Assembly: GCA_900323505.1 (NCBI GenBank)
Contig: OOIN01000021.1
Span: 310,001-374,000, forward strand
Direction of reading: 5' to 3'
DNA from: Ustilago trichophora
Lineage: Eukaryota > Basidiomycota > Ustilaginomycetes > Ustilaginales > Ustilaginaceae
Length of the DNA: 64,000 nt
Part shown: piece by piece, positions 1 through 9,880 of the stretch
How the letters are laid out: every line of letters starts with the position of its first letter
Position numbering within the stretch: position 1 is the first letter of the stretch
Program-made: the position numbers and the translations under genes
The notes under the pieces: generated by a model
What the model was told of the DNA's origin: nothing
What the model saw: only the letters and a program-made list of their open reading frames with translations
The model's database searches: none

Positions 1-1112
1 TGTGCAGCTTCTTGCGCTTTGGTCTGCGATCGAGCATCCGCACGCTTGCCTGTTCCTCTTGGCGCTGCGCCACGTACTGGGTCGGCCATCTTGATGTCAC
101 CATCGTCGCTCTCGTCGTCAGCATAGCCGAGTTTCTCTGGCTTGTCGTCATCTTCATCGTCTTCGTCATCGATGGAAATCGGCTTGCGGCCATTGGCGCC
201 TTCTTCGTCGTCCTCGTCATCGCTTCCCAGCAGCGCCTTTCTTGCTGACGAGCGCTTGTTCAAGCTCGGCGTCTCCTTTTTGACTGCCGCTTTCGTCTCG
301 GCCTCCTTGGGCTTCGCTCTGCTCCAGTCTAGACCGCTCTTCTTACCACTGGCTGGAGCTGACGGCGTTGACTTTGCCGTAGTAGCAGAAGGCTTTGTAT
401 CTGGCTCATCCTTGACTTGGCTCTTGACAGTGCTTCCCTTGGCTTGCCTGCTGTCCTTGCTTGCAGAAATGGCGGGCGCAATAGGTGCTGCTAGGCTGGG
501 TATGGCTTTCGACGGATCATAGTTGTCTTTGATGTTAGGGTTGATGATGACACCAAGGTCAGCTCCACGATTGGTCTGCCGCCAGACATCTGCGTACTTT
601 TGTTGCGAATGCAGGTCGTATTGCACGGCAGTGAGTTGCGCTGCATCACGGAGACGGCCGGGCGATATTGAGTAGATGTGGCACGAAGTAACTTCCTCCA
701 AAGAGCTCTTGGCTTCCTCAAGCTGGTCTGCGGAGACAAGACGAATCACTTGACGTGCGACTTCAGCCTCAGTCTGACGCCGCGCTATACGGGACTCGAG
801 AAAGCTGCGGGCAGGTGCGGTGGATGAGGAGGCTGTTGAAGAGGACCCGACGAGTTTGCTGTCCTCTTCATCTACCTTGGCTCCTTGAGCCTCACCAGCT
901 TGCGTGTTGGTATATGCAGATCGCCCAACGAGAACGTATGTGGCGTCGAAGTCGGAATTGTCCTTGTGCGAGTCGAAGAAGGTGGCCAATGCTTTCTTGG
1001 CATCGTCGACGTGGATACGCAGCTCACGACTGAGAAGACGGTAGGTGATGAGCTTCTTGTCGCGCTGCACCCATGTTGTGAGGAAGGAAGTGGGGTCCGA
1101 TGTGGACGACAT
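1..1112 (-). CDS. cdc27: DNA polymerase delta subunit 3 (Cdc27/POLD3 family), C-terminus beyond window
   Basis: Non-catalytic subunit of replicative DNA polymerase delta, which links the polymerase to PCNA in the nucleus. The frame is open for 370 codons from ATG at 1112 to the window edge. The N-terminal motif W-V-Q-R-D-K-K-L-I-T-Y-R-x-L-S-R-E-L, then an alanine- and lysine-rich helix, is the winged-helix start of the Cdc27 family (PF09507). After about residue 190 the protein becomes charged and low-complexity, with acidic runs such as S-D-D-E-D-D-E-E and Lys/Ser/Pro-rich stretches, as in other POLD3 proteins. The C-terminal PCNA-binding box is outside the window. It is divergent with dbp5 and shares a 644-bp intergenic region holding an ACGCGT box. 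Family assignment is firm from the N-terminus; the tail is not diagnostic. Confidence 0.85.
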   Translation of the reverse strand, partial: MSSTSDPTSFLTTWVQRDKKLITYRLLSRELRIHVDDAKKALATFFDSHKDNSDFDATYVLVGRSAYTNTQAGEAQGAKVDEEDSKLVGSSSTASSSTAPARSFLESRIARRQTEAEVARQVIRLVSADQLEEAKSSLEEVTSCHIYSISPGRLRDAAQLTAVQYDLHSQQKYADVWRQTNRGADLGVIINPNIKDNYDPSKAIPSLAAPIAPAISASKDSRQAKGSTVKSQVKDEPDTKPSATTAKSTPSAPASGKKSGLDWSRAKPKEAETKAAVKKETPSLNKRSSARKALLGSDDEDDEEGANGRKPISIDDEDDEDDDKPEKLGYADDESDDGDIKMADPVRGAAPRGTGKRADARSQTKAQEAA

Positions 1113-1756
1113 GGCTGTCGCAGTGAATTGGGCCGATCAATCCTCTATCCGTCACTGGGCCGGCCTGTTCGGTGTGTGGGTCGCCGGTGTTGCCCTGGTG
1201 ATAGAGCAGCTGCGACCAATCTGACCTCTGAAAGGAAGCTGTGGTGGAGACGGACCTAGTCGAACAATGCGTGTGAATGAACGAAAAGGACCTGTCAAGA
1301 CCCTTTGCGTTTGTTTCTGAGGTATAAGGGTCGTTGTCAGGAAGTATGACTTTTTTTAGAAGCTAAAGGTGTTCGATGTCAGCGTTTCAGTTTGGCAGTT
1401 CGCGCCGTTTTACGCGTTGTGCTGCAGCTGTCGACTCTCGCGTCAGACCAACACTTGATTTTTTCGTAATCATTAGTGTTAGACCGCGCCATTCACAAGG
1501 GTTCTTTTGCAGCAAAATTAGGCCAGATCGATCACGATGTCTCCTTTTTTTTTGGCTGCAGACTCGCACGAGCACACACAGACAACCTTTGCACTCCACA
1601 CCAACACATGAAGAAAAAGAAAGAGTTGGTTTCAACGCTTGCTCTTTCCAACACCAACTCGAACCTCGAGACGATCCCTCAGGAGGCTGTACACCGATAC
1701 TGCCGACCATCCTATACGCCTCACAGCACAAAATTGACGACGAGCTCATACACAAG
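1113..1756. promoter_or_regulatory. Divergent promoter region of cdc27 and dbp5, with an MCB-like box
   Basis: This 644-bp gap separates the two divergent start codons. It contains ACGCGT at 1412-1417, the MluI cell-cycle box, and a TTCGCGCC element about 15 bp upstream at about 1399-1406. Both are bound by MBF/E2F-type factors at G1/S genes in other fungi, fitting a replication polymerase subunit. The T-rich run at 1547-1555 and the A-rich stretch at about 1610-1625 may be transcript leader. The frame of dbp5 stays open upstream to 1376, but nothing there resembles protein. Confidence 0.45.
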
Positions 1757-3148
1757 ATGAGCGACACCAAGGACAACGACATCGCAGCGGGCATGTCCGG
1801 TCTCATGTCCGGCAAGGATACCGCTGCCGCCAAACCAGGGGCTGATGCAGACGCATCCACAAGCAAGGAAGAGCAGGTCGAGTCAAATCTTCGCGAGTCG
1901 TCGCACGAAGTCCAGGTGACGCTCGCCGACCAGCAGGCGGATCCCAACTCGCCCCTCTACTCGGCCAAGAGCTTCGAGGCGCTCGGTCTGCACGAAAACT
2001 TGCTCAAAGGAATCTACGCAATGAAGTACCAGAAGCCCTCCAAGATCCAAGAAAAGGCACTGCCGCTGCTGCTGCAGAACCCACCCAAGAACATGATCGG
2101 CCAGTCGCAGTCCGGTACCGGTAAGACGGCCGCGTTCATCCTCACCATGCTCTCGCGCATCGACTACGACCTCAAGAAGCCACAAGCCATCGTACTGGCA
2201 CCATCACGTGAGCTCGCGCGTCAGATCATGGACGTGGTGCTTACCATGTCCAAGTTCACCAATGTCACCACTTGCCTGTGCTTGCCAGACGAGGTGAAGC
2301 GAGGTGAAAAGATCCAGGCACAGCTGATTGTGGGTACGCCAGGAAAGACGTTCGACATGATCAAGAGCAAAGGTATCGAGACGGCTGCGATGAAGGTGTT
2401 CGTGCTCGACGAAGCCGACAACATGCTGGATCAGCAGTCGTTGGGTGAACAGTCGATCCGTGTTAAGAACACGATGCCCAAGTCGTGCCAGCTGGTCTTG
2501 TTCTCGGCTACCTTCCCAACCAACGTGTACGAATTCGCGGTGCGCATTGCACCAGGCGCCAACGAGATCCGACTCAAGCAGGAGGAGCTTTCGGTGGAAG
2601 GTATCAAGCAGTTCTACATGGACTGCAAGGATGAGGACCACAAGTACGAGGTTTTGGTCGAGCTGTACAACCTGCTCACGATCGGACAGAGTATCATCTT
2701 CTGCGCCAAGCGCGAGACCGCCGATCGAATCGCACAAAAGATGACAAAAGAGGGCCACAAGGTCGATTCGCTGCACGGCCGACTCGAGACGGCGGATCGT
2801 GACCGCACCATCGACGCCTTCCGTGATGGCAAGAGCAAGGTGCTCATCTCGACCAACGTGATTGCACGTGGAATCGACATTCAGCAGGTGACGTTGGTGA
2901 TCAACTACGACATGCCGCTGACGCAGACGGGCGAGGCAGACGCAGAGACCTACCTGCACCGTATTGGACGAACAGGACGATTCGGCCGCAAGGGTGTCTC
3001 GATCAACTTTGTACACGACCAGCAGAGTTGGACCTACATGGACCAGATCGAGAAGGCGCTCAAGTGCCAAATTACCCGAGTGGCCACCAATGACTTGGAA
3101 GAGATGGAGTACACGATCAAGGAGGCGCTTAAGCAGATCGGCAAGTAA
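1757..3148 (+). CDS. dbp5: ATP-dependent RNA helicase Dbp5/DDX19, mRNA export
   Basis: A 463-aa DEAD-box ATPase that remodels messenger ribonucleoprotein at the cytoplasmic face of the nuclear pore. Motifs in order: Q motif region from residue 89, Walker A S-Q-S-G-T-G-K-T at 117-124, D-E-A-D at 218-221, S-A-T at 250-252 and H-R-I-G-R-T-G-R at 401-408. The motif spacing, the total length and the acidic Ser/Thr-rich N-terminal 60 residues match Dbp5 rather than eIF4A. I chose ATG 1757 because it starts the low-complexity leader typical of the family; the upstream in-frame ATG at 1376 would add 127 residues of non-protein-like sequence. A second mRNA-export gene (rae1) lies 3.4 kb downstream. 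Dbp5 identity is strong because the Q-motif flank and the C-terminal recA domain both fit. Confidence 0.93.
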   Translation: MSDTKDNDIAAGMSGLMSGKDTAAAKPGADADASTSKEEQVESNLRESSHEVQVTLADQQADPNSPLYSAKSFEALGLHENLLKGIYAMKYQKPSKIQEKALPLLLQNPPKNMIGQSQSGTGKTAAFILTMLSRIDYDLKKPQAIVLAPSRELARQIMDVVLTMSKFTNVTTCLCLPDEVKRGEKIQAQLIVGTPGKTFDMIKSKGIETAAMKVFVLDEADNMLDQQSLGEQSIRVKNTMPKSCQLVLFSATFPTNVYEFAVRIAPGANEIRLKQEELSVEGIKQFYMDCKDEDHKYEVLVELYNLLTIGQSIIFCAKRETADRIAQKMTKEGHKVDSLHGRLETADRDRTIDAFRDGKSKVLISTNVIARGIDIQQVTLVINYDMPLTQTGEADAETYLHRIGRTGRFGRKGVSINFVHDQQSWTYMDQIEKALKCQITRVATNDLEEMEYTIKEALKQIGK

Positions 3149-4327
3149 AAGGGGTGCACTGCGACTCGCGATTGGAAATGCACGCTATGCTATGCTCCAA
3201 TACACTTGTAACCGAATCCTCTTGCAATTGAGCAACACAATACCCGACCGTCGATCCTACCCATCTATCGTGACGGTATAGCGTAAAGCATGTCATGCAA
3301 AGCGTGGACAATGTCCGAAGAGTATGTGCGCGGAGAGAGAGAGAGAAAGTATGAATGATGGTGTAAGCAGCTGCTCTACATTATGCTAGGAGCATACCGA
3401 TTCAGGCCGTCTGCAGTGGGGGAGGGCAATCGTCATGATAAAGATCAAGGGTCCACTATCTACAGTGGGTAGAGCAGAGTGGAGCGCGGTGGTTGTCCGA
3501 GCAGGAGCCTTTGCAACACCGACCGTCTCAGTCAAATGCTGTTCAACCGACGTCACAAATACTTTGGCAAACGAGATTGCGCGAAGCCATGTGTGCTGTC
3601 AACCCCACACTTTGATCCCGAAACCAAGGGCAGAGCCTGACCTTAATGGCGCTAAGAAGATCTGTGAGCGTACTGTACAGTAGAGTGCGGAACTAGAGGA
3701 GCAGCGACATCTTTTTTGGGTGGCGAAACCTCTGTTAGATGGACTCGATCAGCTGAACTGTTGAGGCAGGCTTGAGAGGCAGAGGAGCAGAGAAGTACCC
3801 GCTGAATACAAACCGGAGATAGGCCGAAATACAAACTCTACAGTACTGTACTCTCTTTGCTGGTGGGAATAGAAATTCGAAATTCCTCCGTGTGGCGGGC
3901 GTCCCACACTCGCACCAAGGAAAAGAAAGGGTGGCGGAGGGTTTTGGATTTGGATTTGGATTTGGTCGCCTCAAAGCCCAATTGAAACGCTTTACGCTTA
4001 AGCCCGCGGGTGCAATTTGCAGTTGGCAGGGCGAAGAGGTCGAACTCTGTGGTCGGCATTCGGCAATTCCAGATCTGGCTCAGCAGGGACAGGGTGAGTG
4101 GCCGCCGCTCAGAAGATCCATCTGCTTCCATTATTTTTCGGCCTATCCGGTTCGACTCACTCTCTCTCCGTGGGCGCACGCCATTCATCCAACGCATATT
4201 GCCTCACCTCGTCTCCGACACTGTACCTTCTAAGTCTTCCTCCACCACATACCATCCTCGACCTCTTCCAGCGACTCTATTCGTATCGCAAACATCCCTT
4301 CGTTGCTCTATTAGCATCATCCTTTTT
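3149..4327. other. Intergenic: dbp5 3' end and trr1 5' region
   Basis: A 1.18-kb gap. It has a GA-rich run at about 3338-3352 and a TTTGGA hexamer repeat at 3943-3965. A pyrimidine-rich stretch from about 4150 to 4320 is typical of fungal 5' leaders. No convincing gene is seen. The frame of trr1 is open back to 4010 but lacks protein character. Confidence 0.5.
3943..3965 (+). repeat. TTTGGA tandem hexamer
   Basis: Three perfect TTTGGA units and a partial fourth lie in the trr1 upstream region. No function is implied. Confidence 0.8.
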
Positions 4328-5638
4328 ATGAGCCTGGCCCGATCTTCGTTGCGCTCGGCTTCGTTCAACCCCGTCAACCTTACTCACCTCGTCGCAACCA
4401 GAACTACAAGGAAAGAGCTCGCTCTCCCTGCTCTTCGTTCGCACTTCTCTACGCATTCTCGCTCTTCCAAGTCTTCGTCTCGATTGTTCCGAGCTACAGG
4501 CCCTCTAGCAGCACTTTCTGCCGTTTCGATCGACTCTACCCGCCCTTTTTCTTCTTCCTCTTCTTCCACCACCACACACAAGATGACTGAACACGCCAAC
4601 GGTGCTTCCTCGTCTTCGGGCCAGAAGGTCCACAAGGTCGTTATCATCGGCTCCGGTCCCGCCGGTCACACTGCTGCCATCTACCTTGCACGAGCCAATC
4701 TCGAACCCGTCCTTTTCGAAGGCATGCTCGCCAACGGTCTGGCCCCAGGGGGACAGCTCACCACTACCACCGATGTCGAAAACTTCCCCGGTTTCCCCGA
4801 CGGTATTCGTGGTCCTGAGATTATGGACAAGTTCCGTGCGCAGTCCGTCCGATTCGGTACCGAGATCCACACCGAGACCATCTCCAAGCTCGACCTCTCG
4901 TCTCGCCCCTTCAAGTTCTGGCGCGAGTACGCCGAGGACCAGGCTCCCGAGCTCACCGAGACCCTCATCATCGCTACCGGTGCCAGCGCCAAGCGCATGC
5001 ACTTGCCCGGAGAGGACACCTACTGGCAGAGCGGTATCTCGGCATGTGCTGTCTGCGACGGTGCCGTCCCCATCTTCCGCAACAAGCCCCTCGTCGTCGT
5101 CGGTGGTGGTGACAGCGCCGCCGAGGAGGCCATGTACCTCACCAAGTACGCTTCCCACGTCCACGTCCTCGTCCGAAGAGACGAGCTCAGGGCATCAAAG
5201 ATCATGGCCAAGCGTTTGTTGGCACACCCCAAGGTCACTGTCCACTTCAACACCGTCCCCACCGAGGCCAAAGGTGACGGCGAGTTGCTCAAGGCGGTCC
5301 GTGTCAAGGACACTAAATCGGGCGAGGAGCGTGACATGGACGCCAACGGTCTCTTCTACGCCATCGGTCACTTGCCCGCCACCTCCCTCGTCAAGGGTCA
5401 GGTTGAGCTCGACAGCGATGGATACATTATCACCACCCCAGGTACCGCACAGACCTCGGTCAAGGGTGTCTTTGCCGCAGGTGACGTCGCTGACAAGAAG
5501 TACCGTCAGGCAATCACCAGTGCAGGTACCGGTTGCATTGCTGCGCTCGAGGCCGAACGCTTGCTGGCCGAGGAGGAGGTCCTCGATCCTGTCGATGCCG
5601 CTGCAGCTAACCACTACACTGGCACTGACAAGGAATAA
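4328..5638 (+). CDS. trr1: Thioredoxin reductase (NADPH, low-Mr type) with possible mitochondrial leader
   Basis: FAD enzyme that reduces thioredoxin with NADPH. From ATG 4328 the protein is 436 aa. It has an 85-residue Ser/Arg-rich, almost acid-free leader, then a second in-frame ATG at 4583 that starts a canonical 351-aa enzyme. In long-form numbering the FAD motif G-S-G-P-A-G starts at 108, the redox motif C-A-V-C is at 240-243, the NADPH motif G-G-G-D-S-A follows, and the second FAD motif G-V-F-A-A-G-D-V is near the C-terminus. Family members without targeting are about 320-350 aa, so the leader is extra and has the composition of a mitochondrial presequence. The likely reading is one gene giving mitochondrial and cytosolic forms by alternative initiation or transcription starts. 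Enzyme identity is near certain; the dual start is inference. Confidence 0.95.
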   Translation: MSLARSSLRSASFNPVNLTHLVATRTTRKELALPALRSHFSTHSRSSKSSSRLFRATGPLAALSAVSIDSTRPFSSSSSSTTTHKMTEHANGASSSSGQKVHKVVIIGSGPAGHTAAIYLARANLEPVLFEGMLANGLAPGGQLTTTTDVENFPGFPDGIRGPEIMDKFRAQSVRFGTEIHTETISKLDLSSRPFKFWREYAEDQAPELTETLIIATGASAKRMHLPGEDTYWQSGISACAVCDGAVPIFRNKPLVVVGGGDSAAEEAMYLTKYASHVHVLVRRDELRASKIMAKRLLAHPKVTVHFNTVPTEAKGDGELLKAVRVKDTKSGEERDMDANGLFYAIGHLPATSLVKGQVELDSDGYIITTPGTAQTSVKGVFAAGDVADKKYRQAITSAGTGCIAALEAERLLAEEEVLDPVDAAAANHYTGTDKE

Positions 5639-6499
5639 AAGTGCGGCTGCAACCAGCTGCTTTCCCTTTCATATATACTTAGAATGAGGGTGCTACAATT
5701 GCCCTCGCTACTTCCATCCTAAGCACACTTTTCACTATTCATTCATTCGTCTCTGATCCTTTGGCATCCTGTGATCTTCGTAATTTTATCTACTCAAGCG
5801 ATACAACATTGCCCCTCTTCTGTGCGTTTCTCGTGCACCACTTCTGGAAATCCTGCGGCCCATACTCAACGAACGAAGGCTTTGACAATGAGCTGTGAGC
5901 AGGATCGTGAATAGCGTGGCATCTAGGTCTTGCAAGGGGATGAGAGGTGTGGAGTTGAAACAGTGGTGGTGTAAGGGCGGATCACGTGACGCGCCGAAAA
6001 GTTGGCGCAGCAACCAATCCGTCAATTTTGCACATTTGGTTGGCCTAACCGGTCTTCTTCTTACACCACTTGATCACCATCACATCGACATACAGCATAA
6101 GCAGAACACATCTTCTGCTGCACGAGTCGTCCCACAGTCGCTTCCGATCTAGTCGCTCGCTCGAGTCACGTACAGGCGTTCCAATCTCGGCAGCTTGCAT
6201 CGCAGGCTAGGCGCAAGGCCGCATCACTCGGGCTGAAGACCACGCCAAGTTAAGGATCTCGCTCACCGCACGAATCATTCGGCACTACAGAGCGCACTCC
6301 AGCTTGTTCGACTGTTAGACGATCAATAGCTGCGACATTCACTCGAACGTCAAAACGACGGCAGAGCAAGCTTCAGATATCGACGCGAGAAAGTCTACGC
6401 TCTTACATCTACCACCGTGCACCAGCAGCATTCCTTAGGGCCAACCACGCCATCGGAAGCAAGGAAATAGCATTCGTTTCATCACGCTCTTTTGCAAGC
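5639..6499. other. Intergenic: trr1 3' end and rae1 promoter
   Basis: This 861-bp gap contains a CACGTG E-box at 5983-5988 followed directly by ACGCG, a plausible bHLH site about 500 bp upstream of rae1. No gene is supported; the short frames at 5895-6152 look random. Confidence 0.45.
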
Positions 6500-7690
6500 A
6501 TGGCGTTCTTCTCCTCAGCTTCGACTCCGTCCACCTTTGGCGCGCGACCGGCGACCACGACCCCTGGCCAGATCAACACTTCGGCCGCTACAAAAACCAC
6601 AGGCGATCAGGACCAAGAAGTCACACCCGGCGCAACCGATACTGTCTCTTGCCTCGCCTTCTCCCCCACCGCCGACTTCCTCGCTGCTTCTAGCTGGGAT
6701 AACAACGTCCGCATCTACCAGATCAACAAGACTTCGCCCACTCCGGTCCAACCTTGGCAGCAGTACAGTCACGAGGGACCCGTCCTCGATCTGTGCTGGA
6801 GTAGCGATGGTGCGAAAATCTTTTCGGTAGGTGCGGACAAAGTGTGCAGAATGTTTGACATGAACACCAACACCCCCACCGTAGTTGCACAGCATGGAGA
6901 TGTGATTCGTAGCGTACGATGGCTCAACGTGGCAGGAGGAGTGCTGTTGACAGCCGGATGGGATAAGCAGTTGAAAATCTGGAAGATTGACAATCCTGCT
7001 TCACCGCAAGCTGTGCATAGCTTGACGTTGCCAGAGAAGTGTTATTCGATGGACAACGTCCAGAACGTTGTGGTGGTAGCTATGGCCGAGAGGATGGTGT
7101 TGGGATTCCGTCTCGAGGAGAATGGATCGATCACTCCGCTCACAGAGCAGCAGTCTCCCTTGAAATATCAGACGAAAAGCATGGCAGTCTTGCCGGATGG
7201 TGACGGCTACGCACTGGGAGGAGTCGAAGGTCGTGTAGGAGTACAATACTTTCACGATCCACCAGACAAAGACCAAAAGGTGAAGAAATTCGCCTTCAAA
7301 TGTCATCGACGTGCCAACGCCGACCATCCCGAAGTGCCACGCAACGAGAGCCATCTCTACCCCGTCAATTGCATCTCGTTCAACGTCCATGGAACTTTTG
7401 CCACGGGAGGAGCCGATGGAAGCATCAACTTTTGGTGCAAGCAATCCAGGACGCGGTTGAAGACCATGGAAACAAAAGGACCCGCAAACGCACCCAAGGA
7501 ATTGCTAAAGACAAACCCAGCAAAACAACCCATCACCGCAATCTGCTTCAACAGAGACGCAACCATCTTTGCCTACGCGGTAGGGTACGATTGGCACAAG
7601 GGTTATCAGGGTGCAGGAGGTGTCGAGCCAAAGATCTACATTCAACCGGTCAACTATGAGGATGTAAAGAAGAGGCCTCCCAAGGCGTAA
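6500..7690 (+). CDS. rae1: Rae1/Gle2 mRNA export WD40 protein
   Basis: A 396-aa seven-bladed WD40 propeller that binds the GLEBS motif of a Nup98-type nucleoporin and supports mRNA export and spindle checkpoint functions. After a Thr/Pro/Ala-rich leader of about 40 residues, the first blade reads D-T-V-S-C-L-A-F-S-P. The diagnostic late blades are present: G-T-F-A-T-G-G-A-D-G-S-I-N-F-W and I-T-A-I-C-F-N-R-D, followed by F-A-Y-A-V-G-Y-D-W-H-K-G, a Rae1 hallmark shared with its paralogue Bub3. Length is close to other Rae1 proteins (about 350-370 aa). No intron is seen. It converges on the Msc7-like gene, with 225 bp between stop codons. Bub3 is the alternative, but the K-G-Y-Q-G C-terminus favours Rae1. 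Confidence 0.92.
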   Translation: MAFFSSASTPSTFGARPATTTPGQINTSAATKTTGDQDQEVTPGATDTVSCLAFSPTADFLAASSWDNNVRIYQINKTSPTPVQPWQQYSHEGPVLDLCWSSDGAKIFSVGADKVCRMFDMNTNTPTVVAQHGDVIRSVRWLNVAGGVLLTAGWDKQLKIWKIDNPASPQAVHSLTLPEKCYSMDNVQNVVVVAMAERMVLGFRLEENGSITPLTEQQSPLKYQTKSMAVLPDGDGYALGGVEGRVGVQYFHDPPDKDQKVKKFAFKCHRRANADHPEVPRNESHLYPVNCISFNVHGTFATGGADGSINFWCKQSRTRLKTMETKGPANAPKELLKTNPAKQPITAICFNRDATIFAYAVGYDWHKGYQGAGGVEPKIYIQPVNYEDVKKRPPKA

Positions 7691-7915
7691 GATGTGTTGT
7701 TTTGCAATCGATTGTGCTTTGGCGTTCTGCTCATTGTTGTTGTGGTGGTCGTGTGTGTGCTCCGTGTTGGGTGTGTGGACTCAACGTGACTTTCCGAAGT
7801 GATCATGTGACACAATCATGACTGCAAGCAAGGCAGACGCACAAACGACGACAAGCAAGAGCAAAGACTTTCTTTTTCATTTCTGGCGTTGCACTGTCAC
7901 TTTCGTGTCACCTCC

Positions 7916-9880
7916 TTACGCCCCATTCACGATCAGATCCAAAATCCCCCTCGCCCTCGCCACCAATCCATCACCGTAAGCAAACCTCACCAGACCGTTG
8001 ACAAAGCCCCAACTCTTGCTCGGCTTCTCCAACGGGTAATCGAGCTTGGGAGGAATTCCCGTTCTTACAACACTGAAGAATCGATCCCTCGTCACCGCTT
8101 TTGCCTGAGTCAAACCCAACAATCCTTCCGGGCCTGCGAATCTTCCATAGCCGCTCTTTTTCACTCCTCCAAAAGGTAGACCTTGATTGAGGTAGGATAC
8201 GCCGAAATCGTTGATGTTGACCATGCCTGCTTGGAGTTTGGCTGCAATGTATTGGCATTGGGACAAGGTGGAGCCAAAGATAGAGGAGCCGAGACCGTAG
8301 CGTGTAGAGTTGGCGATGGTGATGGCAGAGTCGAGGTTGGAGGTGGTGAAAGGGATGATGAGAAAGATGGGTGCAAAGAGCTCTTCCTGTGCGATGGCCA
8401 TGTTTGGCGTTACGTTTGTGAGGAGGGTGGGGGAAAAGTAGTGACCATATTTCCAGACTGGATGAGGGTAGCGTTTTCCACCAACGACGAGTGAGGCCCC
8501 CTGAGAGACGGCGTCGGCGATGAGCTCTTCCAAGCGGGAGAAGCGGGCGTCGGTGATCATGGCACCCATATCCACGCGCGAATCTCGACCTTTGGGCTTG
8601 ATGGAAGAAGAAACGCCAAAAGGTGCATCATCCATAAAGCTTCCCAGCTGCAAAGCCCTGATGCGTGGTTCGACAATGTTGACCAATTTATCAGCAATGC
8701 TAGCATCGACGATAAATCGTTCGATTCCCATGCAGTTCTGTCCGGCACCTTGGAAGCAACTTCGCATGAAAGTGGATCCAAAGTACTTGAGATCTGCATC
8801 CTTCAACAAGATCGCTGGATCTTTACCGCCCAATTCGAGCGTTACAGGCGTCAACTCCTTTGTGGCAGCCTGAGCCACCAATCTTCCCACAGGTTCCGAA
8901 CCGATGAAAGTGATATGGGCGATTTCTGCACTCTGCGTTAGAGCTTCCGCCGACTCGGGCCAACAAGTCACCAACTGCACCAGGTCAGGATCGCATCCGG
9001 AAACCCTCAAACACTGGCGAATCGCATCGATAAAGTAGGTGGCTGACCAAGCTACCAACTCGCTCGCCTTTACGACGATCGCATTGCCCGCAAAGACCGA
9101 AGCAATGATGGGACCCATAACATTGTGCGCCGAGTAATTCCAACTTACACATGCGGCCACTACACCCATGGGTACATGATGTACCTCGCAGACCTTGTGC
9201 ATGAGTAAGAGATTGTTGGGTCTCGTTTCCATTGCAAGGATTTTTTCGCCATTGCTGATGGTCCAGGCGAGCTTGGAGCAGGTGGTAAGGAGTTCACCAA
9301 ACGCAGCGTCGACGGCAGTTTTGCCCGTATCGCGAGCAGCAACTCGAGCAATGGTTTCTGCATCACCAACGACCCACTTGTGCATGGTACGGAGGAATTT
9401 CCTGCGCTGCGAGAAGGAAGAGTGCGCCCATTTGGATTGAGCAGCTTTGGCTTTACTGATCTTGGAAGCAATGGTGGCAGGGGTGTCGGCATCGATCTCG
9501 CCAATGAGGTAGGCGGTGGCAGGATCGTAGCAGATGATCTTGTGCGGCTTGGTAGGGTCTCGAATGTGAGGGTTGGATAGAATGGTGCTGGACCATCCGG
9601 GTAAAGCTTGCGGTGGGGCAGGGATGGAGATGGATACACCTTGCTCAGCGACGTGTGCCGAGATGGAGGAGCCGATGCGAGAGATGATGAGGATGACGAG
9701 ACCGGTGAGAAGGAGACTGGTGGGTGAGCGAATGGCGCTGGAACGAAGTGCAGGGATCAGCTGGAAGAGGTAGAGGTCGGTTTGAAGAACAAACAGCTGG
9801 AGATGGAGCTGGAGTTGCTCCATTGCTGCCGAGAGGCCTGCCCACGAGGTGGGGATGGCTGGCAGTGATGAAGCCGTCAT
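7916..9880 (-). CDS. Msc7-like membrane-anchored aldehyde dehydrogenase family protein
   Basis: A 654-aa protein from ATG at 9880; the frame is open further to 10078 without a better start. An N-terminal hydrophobic segment at about residues 55-68 should anchor it in a membrane. The rest is an ALDH fold: catalytic glutamate E349 in V-T-L-E-L-G-G-K-D and nucleophile C383 in G-A-G-Q-N-C-M-G, spaced 34 residues apart as in classical ALDHs. The length and N-terminal anchor match yeast Msc7 (about 644 aa), a poorly characterised ALDH relative, rather than soluble ALDHs of about 500 aa. Both catalytic residues are present, so activity is plausible; the substrate is unknown. It is divergent from ptn1 across 3.1 kb. 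Confidence 0.88.
   Translation of the reverse strand: MTASSLPAIPTSWAGLSAAMEQLQLHLQLFVLQTDLYLFQLIPALRSSAIRSPTSLLLTGLVILIISRIGSSISAHVAEQGVSISIPAPPQALPGWSSTILSNPHIRDPTKPHKIICYDPATAYLIGEIDADTPATIASKISKAKAAQSKWAHSSFSQRRKFLRTMHKWVVGDAETIARVAARDTGKTAVDAAFGELLTTCSKLAWTISNGEKILAMETRPNNLLLMHKVCEVHHVPMGVVAACVSWNYSAHNVMGPIIASVFAGNAIVVKASELVAWSATYFIDAIRQCLRVSGCDPDLVQLVTCWPESAEALTQSAEIAHITFIGSEPVGRLVAQAATKELTPVTLELGGKDPAILLKDADLKYFGSTFMRSCFQGAGQNCMGIERFIVDASIADKLVNIVEPRIRALQLGSFMDDAPFGVSSSIKPKGRDSRVDMGAMITDARFSRLEELIADAVSQGASLVVGGKRYPHPVWKYGHYFSPTLLTNVTPNMAIAQEELFAPIFLIIPFTTSNLDSAITIANSTRYGLGSSIFGSTLSQCQYIAAKLQAGMVNINDFGVSYLNQGLPFGGVKKSGYGRFAGPEGLLGLTQAKAVTRDRFFSVVRTGIPPKLDYPLEKPSKSWGFVNGLVRFAYGDGLVARARGILDLIVNGA

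Noticed and set aside
1376..1756. 127-codon in-frame extension upstream of dbp5
   Set aside because: No similarity to helicase leaders; it overlaps the shared promoter with ACGCGT; ATG 1757 begins a typical Dbp5 N-terminus.
2204..3070. 288-codon frame antisense to dbp5
   Set aside because: Antisense shadow of a codon-biased gene.
4010..4327. In-frame extension upstream of trr1
   Set aside because: Would place the presequence-like leader internally; composition is that of a pyrimidine-rich 5' leader.
4602..5687. 361-codon alternative frame over trr1
   Set aside because: Shifted-frame shadow of a GC-rich coding region; Pro/Ser/Thr-rich, no domain.
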